From Mya arenaria (lineage: Eukaryota; Mollusca; Bivalvia; Myida; Myidae), in the NCBI RefSeq assembly GCF_026914265.1, contig NC_069125.1, positions 76,075,546 to 76,139,545 of the forward strand: DNA of 64,000 bases, written 5' to 3'. Below the pieces are notes generated by a model. It was not told the origin of the DNA, did no database searches, and saw nothing but the letters and a program-made list of their open reading frames with translations. The position numbers and the translations under genes were made by a program. Positions 34,876-47,189 of this stretch are shown here, one piece after another. Position 1 is the stretch's first letter. Every line of letters starts with the position of its first letter.

Positions 34876-37800
34876 GGGGGGGAGAGAGAGATTGGGAAGA
34901 GGGGACTGGGCAAATTTAATAATTAATTGATATAAATAGAATCGATGTTCAACGGACACGTTGAAAGGTTAATATGATTCCTTGTTTTAAAACAAAAAAC
35001 CTTGGTGCAAAGAAAACTGTTTGTTTGTTATTTGACCAATGATCCACATTCAAGGGATGTTGACCAGAGATCCTTAAGTTTGACATTAACGTAAACGTGC
35101 ATTTTTATTGCTGGTGACATACAGTTTCGTCATGATGAAAATGTGCGCCAAGATATTTAAAATAACCCAAACGCATGACCAAGTAGCAGTTTTAATAAGA
35201 AAAACATATGGGAATTAAAGAAATGACCTTTTTGTGAATTTATGACCTTTAACTTTCGGACATGAGTGAAGTCATGGATAACATCAGTGCCAATTGAATT
35301 AAAAACAAAACACATAATGCATTGGCAACAGCTACAGCTGAAACAACCCGATATACAAGGAGTTGTGACCAATGATCCTAAATCATGGACTAACAGGGAA
35401 TTGCTCTTGCTGGTGACACATTATCTAGAAAGTGTATGTCAATTTACGGACAAGCAAAATAAAAAGGTTGTAATAAATGACTCCGATCTTTGAACTACAG
35501 AAATGGGTCGAGACAAATTCTTTTTACAATCCCCCAATAAATGACGAAGTTACATCACGGACGAGCCAAAACACAAGCCTTTTTGACAAATGTCCTTTGA
35601 TTGCTTCCCTAACCCTTGGCGCATAGACTTAAGTTTTGCACGTGACACACTGGATTGTCATGGAGAACACGCGTACCCAGGTATGTTTAAACCTCTCTAT
35701 GCATGGCAAAGTTGCACACCGAACATGGAGTACATAGTAAGTCTACAAATTACCTTTAGGTGCTACTTTGCTCTTTATGTTCAGACTTGGGTCTTATACG
35801 AGATACACAGTCTTGTTATGGAGAAAATGCGTGCCAAGTTACTCTAAAATCCCTCCATGCATGACAAAACTATAGCCCGCAACGATTTGTTGACACCGAA
35901 AGTCCTAGCCTACATACCTCAATCTTATAAATGAGGTTATCATTCTGGTAAATACATTGCCTTTTTATTAATAAAGATACATACATTTGAATCCAAACCA
36001 ATACGCTCCTCCGCGGGTTTGATCCCAATTGTTCGGACTTGTATAATTGTTATCAAGTTTAAGCCGCATGTAGTTTGCAGTAATTGTGAGATGTCCCTTT
36101 TGCAGATTGGTATTGTCATCACACGTCCATTTATGAAGCACATCTCCTCTAGAGTTTTCTATTTTCAACGTCTGGTTGCAAGGAACATTATCCCACTGTT
36201 CAGTGTTACTATAAGGAAAAAGAAAACCAATTTGATCGAATAACAATATTATCATTGTTATAAAAACTTAAAAACAACAACTGGTTAAAATATTTCCCTA
36301 AAAAGAAACAAAACTCTCATATCGAATTACTTTATACGTATAAGTATAAAAGCTGTCACAGAATGGTTGCAATTAGTACCAAGTGTATGGATAAACCAAA
36401 CAAAACATCAGCATCAAACAACAATGGACTTCAGAAACTGATTATAATGAAATGTTCATGGAATCCAAGTATATAAAACATATTTGTAATTTTATTGTTC
36501 AATTATCAAAGTAAACCTGTCTTCTAAAACCAGATGCAGTATGTAAACATATATTCCTGAACTGCAGCTGTCTGTTTGGATCGAACATTCGCTGTCTGCC
36601 ATATACGGAATTCTCTGATCGTTACTAAAACCAGGACTCTGGAGGTAGATAACACTGCCCGGCCAAGGTGTCTTCAGGCTTCCAGTGCTGTCCGGTAAAA
36701 TCAGTGACTCTAAAAGAGTACATTTTAATCAAGATTTATATTAAGGTCGATGCAAGTATATATAGAAATTTCCACAAATTTACGTTTCATAATTAAAATT
36801 TCATGAAGTATTGAGGAACAATATTTTCCAAGGGTAAATATATATCCCTGGTTGCATGTTTTTGTATGTTAAGGGCTTAGTTTATATTTCGATATTGGGA
36901 TTGTCCATGTAGTTTCAATGGTATTATAGTTATGATTTAGAGCTAAAACTTACCTTGCTTCAAGGCTCAAATATTTCACCTTTTAACTTCATCAAGCTTT
37001 GCTCATCTCACTTTTTGTTTACTTACAAATTGACTGATTTTCTTCTTTTAATGTGCTTTGAGACATTTAACGGATTTTTTTTTTAAAACTCACGATTTAA
37101 CTATGTCTTTTGATTAAAAAAGATGCAAAGAAATTATTTAAATACAACGGCAAGTTAATTTATGAAAAGAATAAGCCATTAATTTAGCGAAAAGGAATAT
37201 GATACTTTAACCTGTTACACTAAGATATTAGAGAAATCGTGTCTGGTTACCAAAAATTAAGCTTAGAGACAGGGGAAAACAGCTTTTTGATAATTTGATT
37301 TTTTATGTTTTTAACGAACCTTGACAGTGTTATAATTGAGCATGATTTTAAAATGAAAAAGTATATAACAACAAAAAACTTACTTTCAAGACAGTAGTAA
37401 TTCATGTACATAAAGTTTGAGACAATATCATATGGTTTCGGCTCGTATTTATCATATGGACAGTCATTGCTCGGCACCAGCACTTGTGGGACCATGACAT
37501 TACAAGAAGAATGCCCATTACACGTCTGATAATTGGCGACGGAATATTTCGTGTCGAACTGATGTGTAACTGTACAGTCCCTTGAGCTGTTCACACTCTC
37601 TTTTAAACAACAGGATTGCCTATATTCTTCATAAATGACGGTGTTGTTGGTACAGTTCATGACAACGGGGTGGAAAACGACGGTAAAGGATTCTATAAGA
37701 ATGACGAGGTCTTGGGATGAACAGGTAGCCCGCATCCATCGTGTATGGTCGTCTTCTAAACCGAAACACGATGCCGAACTTTCTTGTATCTGAAGGTTCG

Positions 37801-40800
37801 CTAAAACGTCTGGAAAAAGGAAATCAATATGTGCTTTAGAGAGTTCATAGCGCTTGTTGTTTAGAATTATATTTTCTTTTAGCACGTCTGAGTTTGAATG
37901 CGAATGTTTTTTGTTTATCAATCAAAACTTCGTTCATAAGATTTGCTCTCCTGCTTTGACATATTTGTTTTTTCTCGCTAAATGTTGAATAAATAAACGT
38001 GTTGAATTTTGGGTTATCAACGCCATGTTGCATTGCATTGTGTAGATCCCTTAAATATTTAAAGTGTGTTTTTGTTTTGTATTTGAGTTTTCTTCTCATT
38101 AAGAGCAGTTCGATTTGGCAAAGTCGCCAGTCGGTTCGTTGAATGTGCATCCATCCGTCCGTGCGTGTTTTTAGCCATATCATGTTCATTTATCGGGAGA
38201 TTATAAAATCTTTTTTAACAAATGTTCACTAGGAGAAGACCTCGTAAAGGATACTTAAATTTGTCCAGGCTTTCCAGGGGATTTTTTTTTTTTAAATATT
38301 TTTAGTTTTTTTACCCCTGTTAACCACGCGAATACGGTGCATCGCTTAAAAGATAACAAGATCCATATTTATAGGTCGAATGTCACAATCAAAGGTCTTT
38401 ATTCATTGTACATTTTATTTAGCTGGCTAGTAACTTAATCATACAATTGGGAGTTTCAAAATAACTAGGCACAAACCTTCATCATGAGAAGGCGGCATGT
38501 CGCGTACAAGACCAATGTCTAACGGTCAACAGTCAAGGTCACAGATAAGGGTCATTTGTCAAAATCCCTTATAATTTGTTTTTTTCCGGACTTTTTCTTG
38601 GAAGTTTAAAATTTCTTGTGACTCTTGTTAAATATGACCATTCTAGACCCACATTTGTAGGTTAAATGTCATGGTCTCACTAATGGATCATCATGAATTA
38701 TATTGGCTTTTACGACAACACTGTTATGCATGGTCCGCTTAAATATAATCTTTACATAATTCGGAACTCCTGGGCCATTTTTATCGAAAACAACATCGGA
38801 TGTATTTGGACGGTTTACATACTCAAAAAGAAGAACGTTAAAGTCCGCTGTAAGTAGATCGCGTAGTAACTTTATTTAGAAGTTAAACTTTATGACTGAA
38901 CTCTTGGGAATTTTAATGTTTGCAGTAATACACTTCGCTGGCAATCAATTTAATCTTAGATCAATAAATACAACTCTGAAACACTAAATTTAATTAATGA
39001 TACATTTCAAAAAATTATGAACTACTTCAACTGATGTACCGGCATACATCCGATGTTGTTTTTTTTTCGATAAAAATGGTCGAGGAGCTCCGAATGTCTT
39101 TACAGTAATGACAATACATGTTAAAGTTCTTTCTCAGAACTGTTCAATGATAGTGACATTGTTTAGCTGACACACCTCTAGTTCGCCATGCGTAGCTTTG
39201 GGGTGTGTGTCGTTGAGTGTATGCAAAATATTAATCTTTCCGCATTTTAAATTAAAGGAGTACTTTGAAAACTAACGTTACGAATGGTATTTCATATATT
39301 TAAACATATTAGTTAAGCCAGAATATTTTATGGAATTGATGAAGTTTTGTAATAGTTTTATTCCATTCAAGAAACAGTTAAATTATTCTTATCCGATGGC
39401 CAATACTTGCACTTTGTAATGAAGAAAACTCCTGTGGCATTATATAATAAAACAAAACAAAAAACAAACTAATTGCATTGTCTTAATCAAAACACGCCTT
39501 TGTAGAGTAAAAACTGATATTTATATTGAAATTATCCCTGACGTTTCTGCTCATTTGTAAATATATATTATACATCCAAGGTTGGTCTATCAAGTATTAA
39601 AGAAGGCAACCGTAATGCACGAGAAAACCATTGACAGTACTAATGCTTCAGTAAAGGATATGGTAGAAACAGATGGGCAATAAATAGTTTGAGATATTGC
39701 TTATAATCCTTGGTTCTTAGAGTTTGGTATATGATTTACTATTCTAATAAATCTGGACTCGTAAAGGGCATAGGTCTGTTTCATGACCATTCCCAAGCTC
39801 AGACAAGGGTGATTGGGGTCATTTCTGGTAAAAAAAAATAAAAATGCTTAGGTCGTGTTAATTCCGTATATTTAGGTCAATGTTACTTTATAATATCATA
39901 GTCTCAAAAAGTGAAACACGAAATAACCATGGAATAAAAATGCATGTTTTCCTAAACCATATACCAATTGCAGACCACTCCGACGCGTTTAAATAATAGC
40001 TAGAAGGTTTTCCTAAATGCTTATAAATGTTTGGAAAGTTTGATGTTGTGTCCTCGTTAAACGGGTTTATCGTAACAAGACAGAAACAATAACATTTATA
40101 AAGATTTGAATTATTTCCTTGGACTTGAACGTACTTATATATGCTATATTTGTCCATGCTATATTTGATATAAAATAAAACTTATTTTACTTAGTTTGTT
40201 ATTACACAAGAAAAATATTGACGTATTGTGTTTGTAACACAGTGTCCGTATGGCACTTAAGTCGGACGTGGCATCAACAGTTGAAGAAATGTCATTTTAA
40301 CTAACTTGATCTATTGTTCTTTTTTTCATTACTTAATGGTAGATATAAACAAATTTAACACTACAGCAATAAACAGTCTCGGTTTGGCCAGCCTTTGCAA
40401 ATTAACAAAAGAAAATACGATACATCTCAAACATGTATTATTAACTTGTACACTGCCAACCACGATTTTTTTGCACATTTCGCACATTGTCGCCTTTTTT
40501 TTACCGCGTTATCTGTTTAATCTTAGTTTCACTATACACCGCGATTGAAGCATAATGCCCTACGCGTTAATTTCTATACTTTTCCCTGCTTTCCACCGCG
40601 TCAAAATACGCGGCGTTCCAAGGTGTTAATAAGCGAACATAAAGATAACTAAGGTAGCTGTCAATTCTCTGAAGGTTTTCCCCGTCCTATAAATTTAACT
40701 CTAATCAGTTTTATTAAACTCATACAAACTCGACCCGTAATGTACACTTTTTTGATCTTACTTAAAGGTAGTTTGACCCCTGAAAAGTATGCTTTGCAAC

Positions 40801-41496
40801 TGTGCAAGTATTCAGACGCATTTGTCACCTTATTCGCAAAAATCTAAATTTCGAATGCCTTCGTTAAACTTGTGTGATTTTAAATAGAGCATATATTGAA
40901 TAAAACTGTGTTAACTTTTTTCAATCGTTTTTCTATACTATGCCTGTGTTTTTAGAATTTATATAAGAGCATTGTATTTACATTGAATTTTAGTTGAATT
41001 TAAAAGAAGACTCTAACAAACACTCAATGTTTCAGCGACATAATTAAGTTCGGGGAATGAGATTGTTTACCCACGCGCTCAATTGAAATCCATTCTGCGG
41101 TCAATTTACATGTTTAATCTTCTATTTGTACCAACGGTTCCTGTAAATATACATAAATATGGCGGTAAGCCGCACCGCGGCGTTATGCTGCGTGCATATA
41201 TTCGGATGCCGTACCCGGTAGCAGCCGACAGATGAACGCGGCGATGACGCGCAGCACCGCGTTTGCTACAGCGGGATATATCGGCGCGGTTTTTCGCAAT
41301 GATGCAATCTCGTCCGCGAAGGCAACGCAAAAATACAACAACGCGTGGTTGTTAGTGTATGCTTACATTTGGTGAACTTTTCTTTAGTGAAATAAATAAG
41401 TAAGCAAAAGCAATGAACGAAATAAAACCTACCATGACTCCTTATGAAAACTACTTGTTTAAAAAACACAAATAAAATTAAATGAGCGAATGCCAT
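31376..41496 (-). CDS. SUEL-lectin-like/CUB transmembrane receptor, copy B (whole gene model)
   Basis: This is the most complete and cleanest member. Coding exons: 41433-41496, 37384-37809, 36517-36709, 35985-36208, 34324-34773, 34060-34126, 32225-32257 and the terminal exon, starting at 31483. Exon lengths sum to 1575 nt, a 524-residue protein plus stop, with every phase matching. (I place the TAA at the low end of the terminal exon, about 31366-31376; the counted exon length is 118 nt.) Order: signal peptide 1-21, lectin-like 22-163, CUB-like 164-302, a long Thr/Pro stalk, helix about 421-442, then a tail of about 82 residues with four tyrosine motifs, two of which fit the ITIM consensus. 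The gene lies head-to-tail with copies A and C. Probably a glycan-binding surface receptor with phosphotyrosine signalling; the ligand is unknown. Confidence 0.76.
31626..31888. repeat. Three tandem 86-87-bp units in intron 7 of copy B
   Basis: Units start ATGCCGGACA-C and run through TGTATACACCATTGTCAAT, CTACCA-CACTAGCT and ATACTGCCTTAGAGGTCAGT. Copy A has a single diverged version at about 2930-3130 (GCCAGACAACAC, GGGTACTGCCTAAG), so the triplication is specific to copy B. Confidence 0.85.
32225..32257 (-). CDS. Copy B exon 7: 33-nt tail micro-exon with NSYVAAR
   Basis: A 33-nt exon with acceptor TTTGTAG|CGTA and donor GTAAG|GTAAGT. It encodes V-N-S-Y-V-A-A-R-F-V. Size, phase and Ser-Tyr-x-x-Ala-Arg agree with copy C; copy A has Ser-Tyr-x-x-Ala. 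Confidence 0.7.
32860..33400. repeat. Degenerate minisatellite in intron 6 of copy B
   Basis: About nine diverged units of the same GACCCGAAGGCGAGGGTAAA family as 4030-4600, in the same intron. Confidence 0.72.
34060..34126 (-). CDS. Copy B exon 6: tail micro-exon with ITIM-like SPYTQI
   Basis: A 67-nt exon with acceptor TTTTCAG|AAGA and donor TTAAG|GTAATA. It encodes E-S-P-Y-T-Q-I-N-L-D-L. S-P-Y-T-Q-I satisfies the ITIM consensus S/I/V/L-x-Y-x-x-I/L/V, a docking site for SH2 phosphatases in vertebrate inhibitory receptors. Whether molluscan partners bind it is inference. Confidence 0.7.
34324..34773 (-). CDS. Copy B exon 5: long Thr/Pro stalk and transmembrane helix
   Basis: The stalk is almost entirely TTTTTP-type repeats with interspersed Met, Ile and Ser, encoded by imperfect GTTGT-GGTCGTTGT-GGGC repeats on the plus strand. 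It is longer and more monotonous than in copies A and C, consistent with expansion of a coding microsatellite, and is likely to be densely O-glycosylated and stiff. The helix (V-I-A-L-P-S-A-I-S-V-L-I-V-V-I-I-V-I) and basic R-L-R-R-R-K follow. The donor AAAAG|GTAAGA is strong. The acceptor is doubled, 6 nt apart (34773 or 34767), as in the other copies. Confidence 0.75.
34812..34890. repeat. GA microsatellite
   Basis: About 30 GA repeats followed by a G run, beginning about 40 bp upstream of copy B exon 5. The reverse strand gives a CT-rich tract near the exon 5 acceptor, which might act as an extended polypyrimidine tract. Confidence 0.9.
35040..35880. repeat. TGACCTT/CATGGAGAA repeat in intron 4 of copy B
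   Basis: Several diverged units with CAATGATCC, CTTTGA-CTACAGA, CTTGTTATGGAGAA and GCCAAGTTACTCTAAAATCCCTC-CATGCATG. It corresponds to the intron 4 repeats of copies A and C. Confidence 0.55.
35985..36709 (-). CDS. Copy B exons 3 and 4: CUB-like domain
   Basis: Exon 3 is 36517-36709 (193 nt, one codon shorter than in A and C, at SPGF-SNDQ) and exon 4 is 35985-36208 (224 nt). Acceptors are CTTTTAG|AGTC and CTTATAG|TAAC; donors are GACAG|GTTTAC and AAAT|GTATGT. The SPGF opening, the paired cysteines and the AYWFGFK end are as in copy A. The 308-nt intron between them contains no recognisable feature. Confidence 0.78.
37384..37809 (-). CDS. Copy B exon 2: SUEL/Gal-lectin-like domain
   Basis: A 426-nt exon, with acceptor TTCCAG|ACGTTT and donor GAAA|GTAAGT. 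It differs from copy A mainly in the first residues after the signal peptide (DVLANLQIQESSAS against DVFENTPILQSAAS) and in one late loop (VPQVLVPSNDCPYDKYEPKP against APQLLVRNSNCPYDIYEPTP). All cysteines are kept. That loop lies where classical rhamnose-binding lectins have their Asp-Pro-Cys sugar-contact motif, so the copies may differ in ligand. Confidence 0.8.
37810..41432 (-). other. Intron 1 of copy B
   Basis: It holds GGTCAAGGTC-rich text at 38380-38560, also seen in intron 1 of copy A (about 10130-10200) and upstream of copy C exon 2 (58360-58500), with the shared phrase ATGTCGCGTA. Two segments around 38760 and 39040 form a long imperfect inverted pair (GACCATTTTTATCGAAAA / TTTTTCGATAAAAATGG, with CATCGGATGTA / TACATCCGATG). 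The rest is AT-rich. Confidence 0.5.
41155..41345. other. GC- and CpG-rich patch in intron 1 of copy B
   Basis: About 190 bp is markedly GC-rich with many CpG dinucleotides (for example CACCGCGGCG, GAACGCGGCG and TATCGGCGCGG) in an otherwise AT-rich intron, about 90 bp downstream of exon 1. It may be an inserted element or a small CpG-rich promoter-proximal region. No reading frame is shared with copy A. Confidence 0.5.
41433..41496 (-). CDS. Copy B exon 1: start codon and signal peptide
   Basis: The exon encodes MAFAHLILFVFFKQVVFIRSH plus one base and ends at donor CATG|GTAGGT. Its length and phase equal those of copy A exon 1. An in-frame ATG farther upstream exists, but the shared MAFA start argues for this one. 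Confidence 0.72.
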
Positions 41497-41934
41497 ATTA
41501 AACTTATGAATCCCGGTTCCAACGAAGTACTGAGGCAATATACGCTATTTTGACACCGCGCCATTAATCTACATGAGATGACTTCCTGGTTTTGTCAATT
41601 AAGAAGTGGATTGGCTACTGTAGAACAATACCTTATATATATTATGGTTATTATTGCCAACAGATTTTGCTACGGATCATCAGACTTGAAGGTCATTCAG
41701 TTTTATATCCCTAAAGGCAAAACCGAATAAATATGCATGAAATCAAGCAGTTTTTAGCTTATAAAGAGCAAATCCATATTAACTTTTTATGAATGAAATA
41801 AGTGAAGTATCAATGTAAACGATTCAAAACATTATTCTAGACATGTAAGTGGATATTAGATATTAAAGCCCTTTTTATAAAAAAAGAATTCCTAAGGTCA
41901 ATGAGTTCAATTCTGTTATGTATTCCTGTAGTTA

Positions 41935-42205
41935 TGTGAAAAGCTACAGAAACAAGCTCAGTAGCAAAAAGTTTAATCATAAACCCGGTTTAATGGCAAA
42001 CGCCAAAGACATAGAACATAAAAACAAAAATTCACAAACAAGAAACATGGAAGAACAGCACAAAACTCCACAAACATCACAGTGCATACATACTCTATAT
42101 ATATAAAACTAGGTATGTTTATCAAGAATTGTTAGGTACCGCCTTGGAACGGTCAGTAAAATGTAAATTTACTTGGGGTTTAAACCAATTTTTGTGCACA
42201 AACCT
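41935..42205 (+). repeat. Dispersed repeat, second full copy of the 6845-7110 family
   Basis: Collinear with 6845-7110, including CTACAGAAACAAGCTCAGTA, AACATGGAAGAACAGCACAA and the shared end with GCCTTGGAACGGTCAGTAAA. Confidence 0.65.
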
Positions 42206-43089
42206 CACTATTATCCCAACAATCCTTAATAAAGATAAAACGCAAAAGTTAAATTTTATCAAAGTATGCATTAACTTGATGAAACTTATTAACAAAACAA
42301 ATAATAATAAACGTATAGGTAAACCCCAAGTATTTCTATGATTAGAGATCCCATCTCTATCTGCAGACGGAGGAATACAATTCTCCTAATGCAAAAACTT
42401 TTCAAACATACGATGCAGTTATCTATATATGAATAATTATGTGAATGCGTTTTGATGCAACATCTGATAAAATCTTCTTTTGTAAAACTCTTACTACCTC
42501 ATCACATGTCGCCAAGATTATATGTTTCACTCCCAAAATAGATTGGTCCACAAAACTATACAAAACATGTACTCTTTAGACATTTTAGTTTTTGAGCTTC
42601 CCCTCCCACTTTTTGCATCGCAGCCGGCCCATAACATAAAAGAACATAAATTTGGAGTTTGTGATAGGCTATATGTTGAATATCGAAAACTGATCGTAAC
42701 CATAACAGTGGTCATTTGAAAATGCATATATGCTAATGCTTATTGAAGAAGTCCTCTTTTACAATTATCGAAATTGTCGTCTGTTTTGTGATACGACTTA
42801 AATAATCACAATGTAAATCAGAAACTAAGAAATTTGTGGTTTTGAACCGGAAACTTTTGACTTCTTCACGACATACTTCTTTGATACAAATACATAGATT
42901 ATATCATGAGTCGTCTTTGTATACAAAATTTTAACGCGTCCATGAAGTTTGCCAGTCATTAAGAGGTTACGAAGGTTTAAGATGTTATTAGAGATGTCTT
43001 AAGTTAGATGTTATTTGTAACAAGAACATATTATATATGAAATAAAAAAGCAATTAATTAAACCACGTGCATAAATCATGATTCAACGC

Positions 43090-44400
43090 AATTTACATAA
43101 CGACATCTCCGATGAAAACATTCCATAAGGAAGGTGTCTGGCGTGGTATTTTAGTATAAAAAATCGCGCGATGATCACTGGAAGCAGTCTGGTGTTGTAG
43201 ATCACCAAAACAAATCCCGTGATGACCTCTGGAAGCTCTCTGGTGTTGTAGATCACCAAAACAAATTCCGCGATGATCACTGGAAGTTGTCTGGTGTTGT
43301 AGATCACCAAAACAAATTCCATGATGACCTCTGGAAGCTCTCCGGCATGGTTATTAACTATATTACATTAATCATCGGTTTACCTTTGCAGCTACTATCG
43401 GAATACCGTTGAAGGTGTCTGAAGTGGTACTTCAATATAACAAATCATGTGATGATCTTTGGAAGCTCTCTGGTGGTAGTTCATTATAACCTACTATGTG
43501 ATAACCCATGAAAGCTCTCTGGCGCTGTAATTTACTTTACTATGGCAAACACCGTTATTACCTTTGGTATCTCTCTGGCGTGGGAGTTAAGGATACCTTA
43601 TAGCTTCTGCAAGTTCCCTGACACAGTAATTCAGTATCGCCTCGTGATGACCTTTGGTAGCCCTGGCACCGCTATAACCAACCCCGTAATGACCGTTGGT
43701 AGCCCTGGTACCGCTATAACCAACCTATTGATGACCTTTGGTAGCCCTAGCACCGCTATTACCAACCCCGTGATGACCTTTGGTAGCCCTGGCACCGCTA
43801 TAACGAACCTAGTGATGACCTTTGGTAGCCCTGGCACCGCTATAACCAACCCCGTGATGACCTTTGGTAGCCCTGGCACCGCTTTAACCAACCTCGTTAT
43901 GACCTTTGGTAGCCCTGGCACCGCTATTACCAACCCCGTGATGACCTTCATAGCCCTGGCACCGCTATAACCAACCCCGTGATGACCTTTGGTAGCCCTG
44001 GCACCGCTTTAACCAACCTCGTTATGACCTTTGGTAGCCCTGGCACCGCTATTACCAACCCCGTGATGACCTTCATAGCCCTGGCACCGCTATAACCAAC
44101 CCCGTGGTGACCTTGGTAGCCCTGGCACCGCTATAACCAACCCCGTGATGACCTTGGTAGCTTTCTGGTATGGTAGATCATTATAACCGATCCCATAATG
44201 ACCTCTGAATTATCTCGGTGTGACTCATTACGTTCCGGTGTGTATTGCAATGTACAATACTGTGATACTTTTGGTACCCCTCTGGTGTGGTTGTTGGCTA
44301 TGCTCAATCCTGTGATTACCACTGGTAGCTCTCTAGCATGTTAGTTATATACAACCAATACCGTTTCGATATCTTGAAGCTCTCGGGCTAGTTAGTTAAT
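43090..44400. repeat. Minisatellite upstream of copy B, with a 42-bp homogenised core
   Basis: The outer parts are diverged ~50-bp units like those at 19430-21310. The core at 43640-44160 has about 12 units of GATGACCTTTGGTAGCCCTG with GCACCGCTATAACCAACCCCGT. Because 42 is a multiple of three, both strands stay open for over 100 codons (14-residue repeats); this is a by-product of the period and I do not call a gene. Confidence 0.85.
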
Positions 44401-45050
44401 ATGTACGTTTTCAAAAAGGCTCCTTTAAGAAACCAAAATTGAACATTTGTGACATTCCTGCTGAAGGGTTGATGAAATCTTTTATTGTCTGATTTTAAAA
44501 CGATCATCTTTAATTGACATGCATTTTGCTGAAAAGTATGTTATATTAGAACAGCTCTTCCCAAATGTTTTTAAATCAAATCGGACAAACGAAAAATGAT
44601 TGGTCAAGCTAACTTCATACAGCTGGCTTGGTTAACTTGAAAATGAAGGTTTTCGACACATATTCTAAGAGTATAACGATACTGTAATATCCTTGTTAAA
44701 TTCAGGTAACCAAATACATAAATGATCAACACTCTTACACCAAATTAAAAATATTTTTTTATTCAGCATTTGATCTATTTGTTAAAATAGTTTCTTTTTA
44801 AATATTATTATGAATATTATGATTATATACGTTAAATGTTTGCAATCATTAATTACATTTTATATATACGTTGAAATAAAGTTTGTTTCTAATTTCTATA
44901 AAACAGTACGATCAATGACGTCTGGGTAGTATTTCGTAAATTAAGTTATTTCACAGTTATTTCACAACAGTGAAAAGAAAATAACAATTATTATTGAAAA
45001 TGCACATTATAAAAGTATAGACAGGTGAAACGATCAACTTCCTTCTTTGT

Positions 45051-45430
45051 TAAAGATGCACTATTACTCCCAAATAAGATTTACCACGATTAATGGGATT
45101 GTTTTAATATACCAGAAAGGATGAATAAATGTCGAAAACAATGGTTCTCATGAAGGCTAACTAGTTTAATTGAAAGAAATGAGCAGAAAACACAGTATTT
45201 CTACCTTATGAGGCGATATAGTAGCTCACAGTAAACCTTTTAGCATTCACCAAACATTTAATATTTTTTTCGATTTCAGCTATTAAATACATTGTTACAA
45301 TCTTAATATCAGTAATTGGTACTTTCCATAAATGCATTATTTAGTAATTGGTTAGAGGTTTTTCACTCAAAATTTATGTTTGAAATACATGTGTTTTCAC
45401 TGATTTTGAATAAGAGTGCTACTTTAAAAC
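45051..45430 (+). mobile_element. MITE-like repeat, copy 1 (second copy at 48989-49369)
   Basis: About 380 bp, starting TAAAGATGCACTATTACTCC and ending AGAGTGCTACTTTAAAAC, so the ends form an imperfect inverted repeat. It is collinear with 48989-49369, sharing AATGTCGAAAACAATGGTTC and TTTAGCATTCACCAA-CATTT. No coding capacity. Confidence 0.65.
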
Positions 45431-47189
45431 GAGATCGGTTTTCATTAATTGACAGCCAAGATTTTATCAGTTTAGTCTCAATGTAATGATAATATGTATA
45501 AAATTACAATTTCCCATTGATTATGCATTGTCTGTGACCGTTGGTTAAGAGCAACGTGAATGCAAGAGACCGTCATTTTAACCAAGGACGTAAAAACCCT
45601 TAAAAATACCCCCTGTCTACCCGCATTAAGTAATTTATTAATCGTTATAAAGCAAAAATGAAATGAAAACTATCTGCTCGGTTATAGATTTGGTGTACCA
45701 TATCGAACTTCAGGCAATATAATCATTGTTGTGCATTTAACTAAAAGGATTAATTAATAAGTAATACTCATAAGCCGTAGGAGTATTTGTGAAGTAGCCA
45801 TACTAAACGTTTGTTGATGATACGGTTCTCTGTTGGTTCATACGTACCTTTTGAATATTCAAATTCAAATATTGAATGTGTGACAACCAATTTTCCAACT
45901 ATGGAAAGTTGCGCCAGTGTGTAAAAGAAATATCAAACACGGAAAATAATTGCGATCCATGTTACGTACATGCAACAAACAGTAATAAAATTGTACTATT
46001 AATTGTAAAATTATATTATTTCACATGGTCTCGTAAAGCATTGTTAAAATATATTTTATTTTGCATAATTGTATATTGTTGTATTTTTTTTTAAATAAAC
46101 CAGCTCAGTTCATAGTATGTATTTATTTTTCTCATAATGCACTCATGCTGTCGGGCTATCATGGACTGAGTACTTTGAAAACAACTTGTTGTTATTTGAA
46201 ACACTATCATTTCTCTGCGTTTGGCTGCGGTCTTATTCGCATATAATACTAGGTTCCGCCACGTCGTGTTCAGTGTAATACACGAAGTTCCAAAAATTAA
46301 AAATATGCCATGCGTCAGACTTACGCTCCCATCCCCATCAATATCTGTATCTATCCGGGTGGACCAACTCGACCCATGAATCCCATTTTACTTTTTGCCA
46401 CATACCCAACAATTCCCTACTTAAAACATCAACAACAACAATTACTACCGACCAATACACAAGATGTATAGCAACCGCTACAGGCTTAAATTCAACAGTA
46501 AATGCCAGGTGGAATGTCATTAGATCTGTTTTGCAATTTGTTATCAGTACTTTTTCTATGCTGTCAATGACTTACACATTTATCAATAGGCATACATATA
46601 TTAATACTAACCAAAGATTTTCTCAGTTTTATATTATAGACATATGGACTATATTATTTAACTTTTTGTCGAAACCGAGAGCTTTATTGGTCAGGTTTTT
46701 TCAATGTTAGTCTGCTTTATACTTTTTTATTTAAATCGGTAGCCAAGACAACTAAACTAACTATTCTTACGAAATGTTGTCGTACGCCCGTTAATTATAT
46801 GATGTTATTCATTAGGGGAGTTTATATTTGCCCAATTAATTGTCCGAGGTTAGCTGAATAAGCATGAGTCCGAATTAACTATTTCGTATGGTACGACATT
46901 TTGGTTAAAAACATTCTAATAACTTACCTTAAGTTTATACTGAAGCATACTTATCTCTTATTCATTCATTGTGTCTGCTGTTTTAGACTGGTTTGCTGAT
47001 TTTGACATGCATCCTTTGACATTGCACATACTTATGAATAAAGCACCGTACAGTTTTTTCGTATTGTTTATGTAAATCGTTTGTCAAAAGTTCGAACTGT
47101 TCACCTATCCTCGGCCATTTCCTCGGTTTTCAAAAAGATAATTATCGTAAAATCCACCAACACGTTAATTACAACTGTTATATTAAACC

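Noticed and set aside
34506..34919. A Val-rich 137-codon plus-strand frame
   Set aside because: It is the antisense of the copy B Thr/Pro stalk plus the GA microsatellite.
37845..38189. A 114-codon minus-strand frame upstream of copy B exon 2
   Set aside because: It lies in intron 1 and overlaps the exon 2 acceptor region in another frame, and nothing similar exists in copies A or C.
43542..43970. A 142-codon plus-strand frame of 14-residue repeats, and its 106-codon minus-strand counterpart
   Set aside because: Both are open because the 42-bp minisatellite unit is a multiple of three; there is no start context, splice support or relative.
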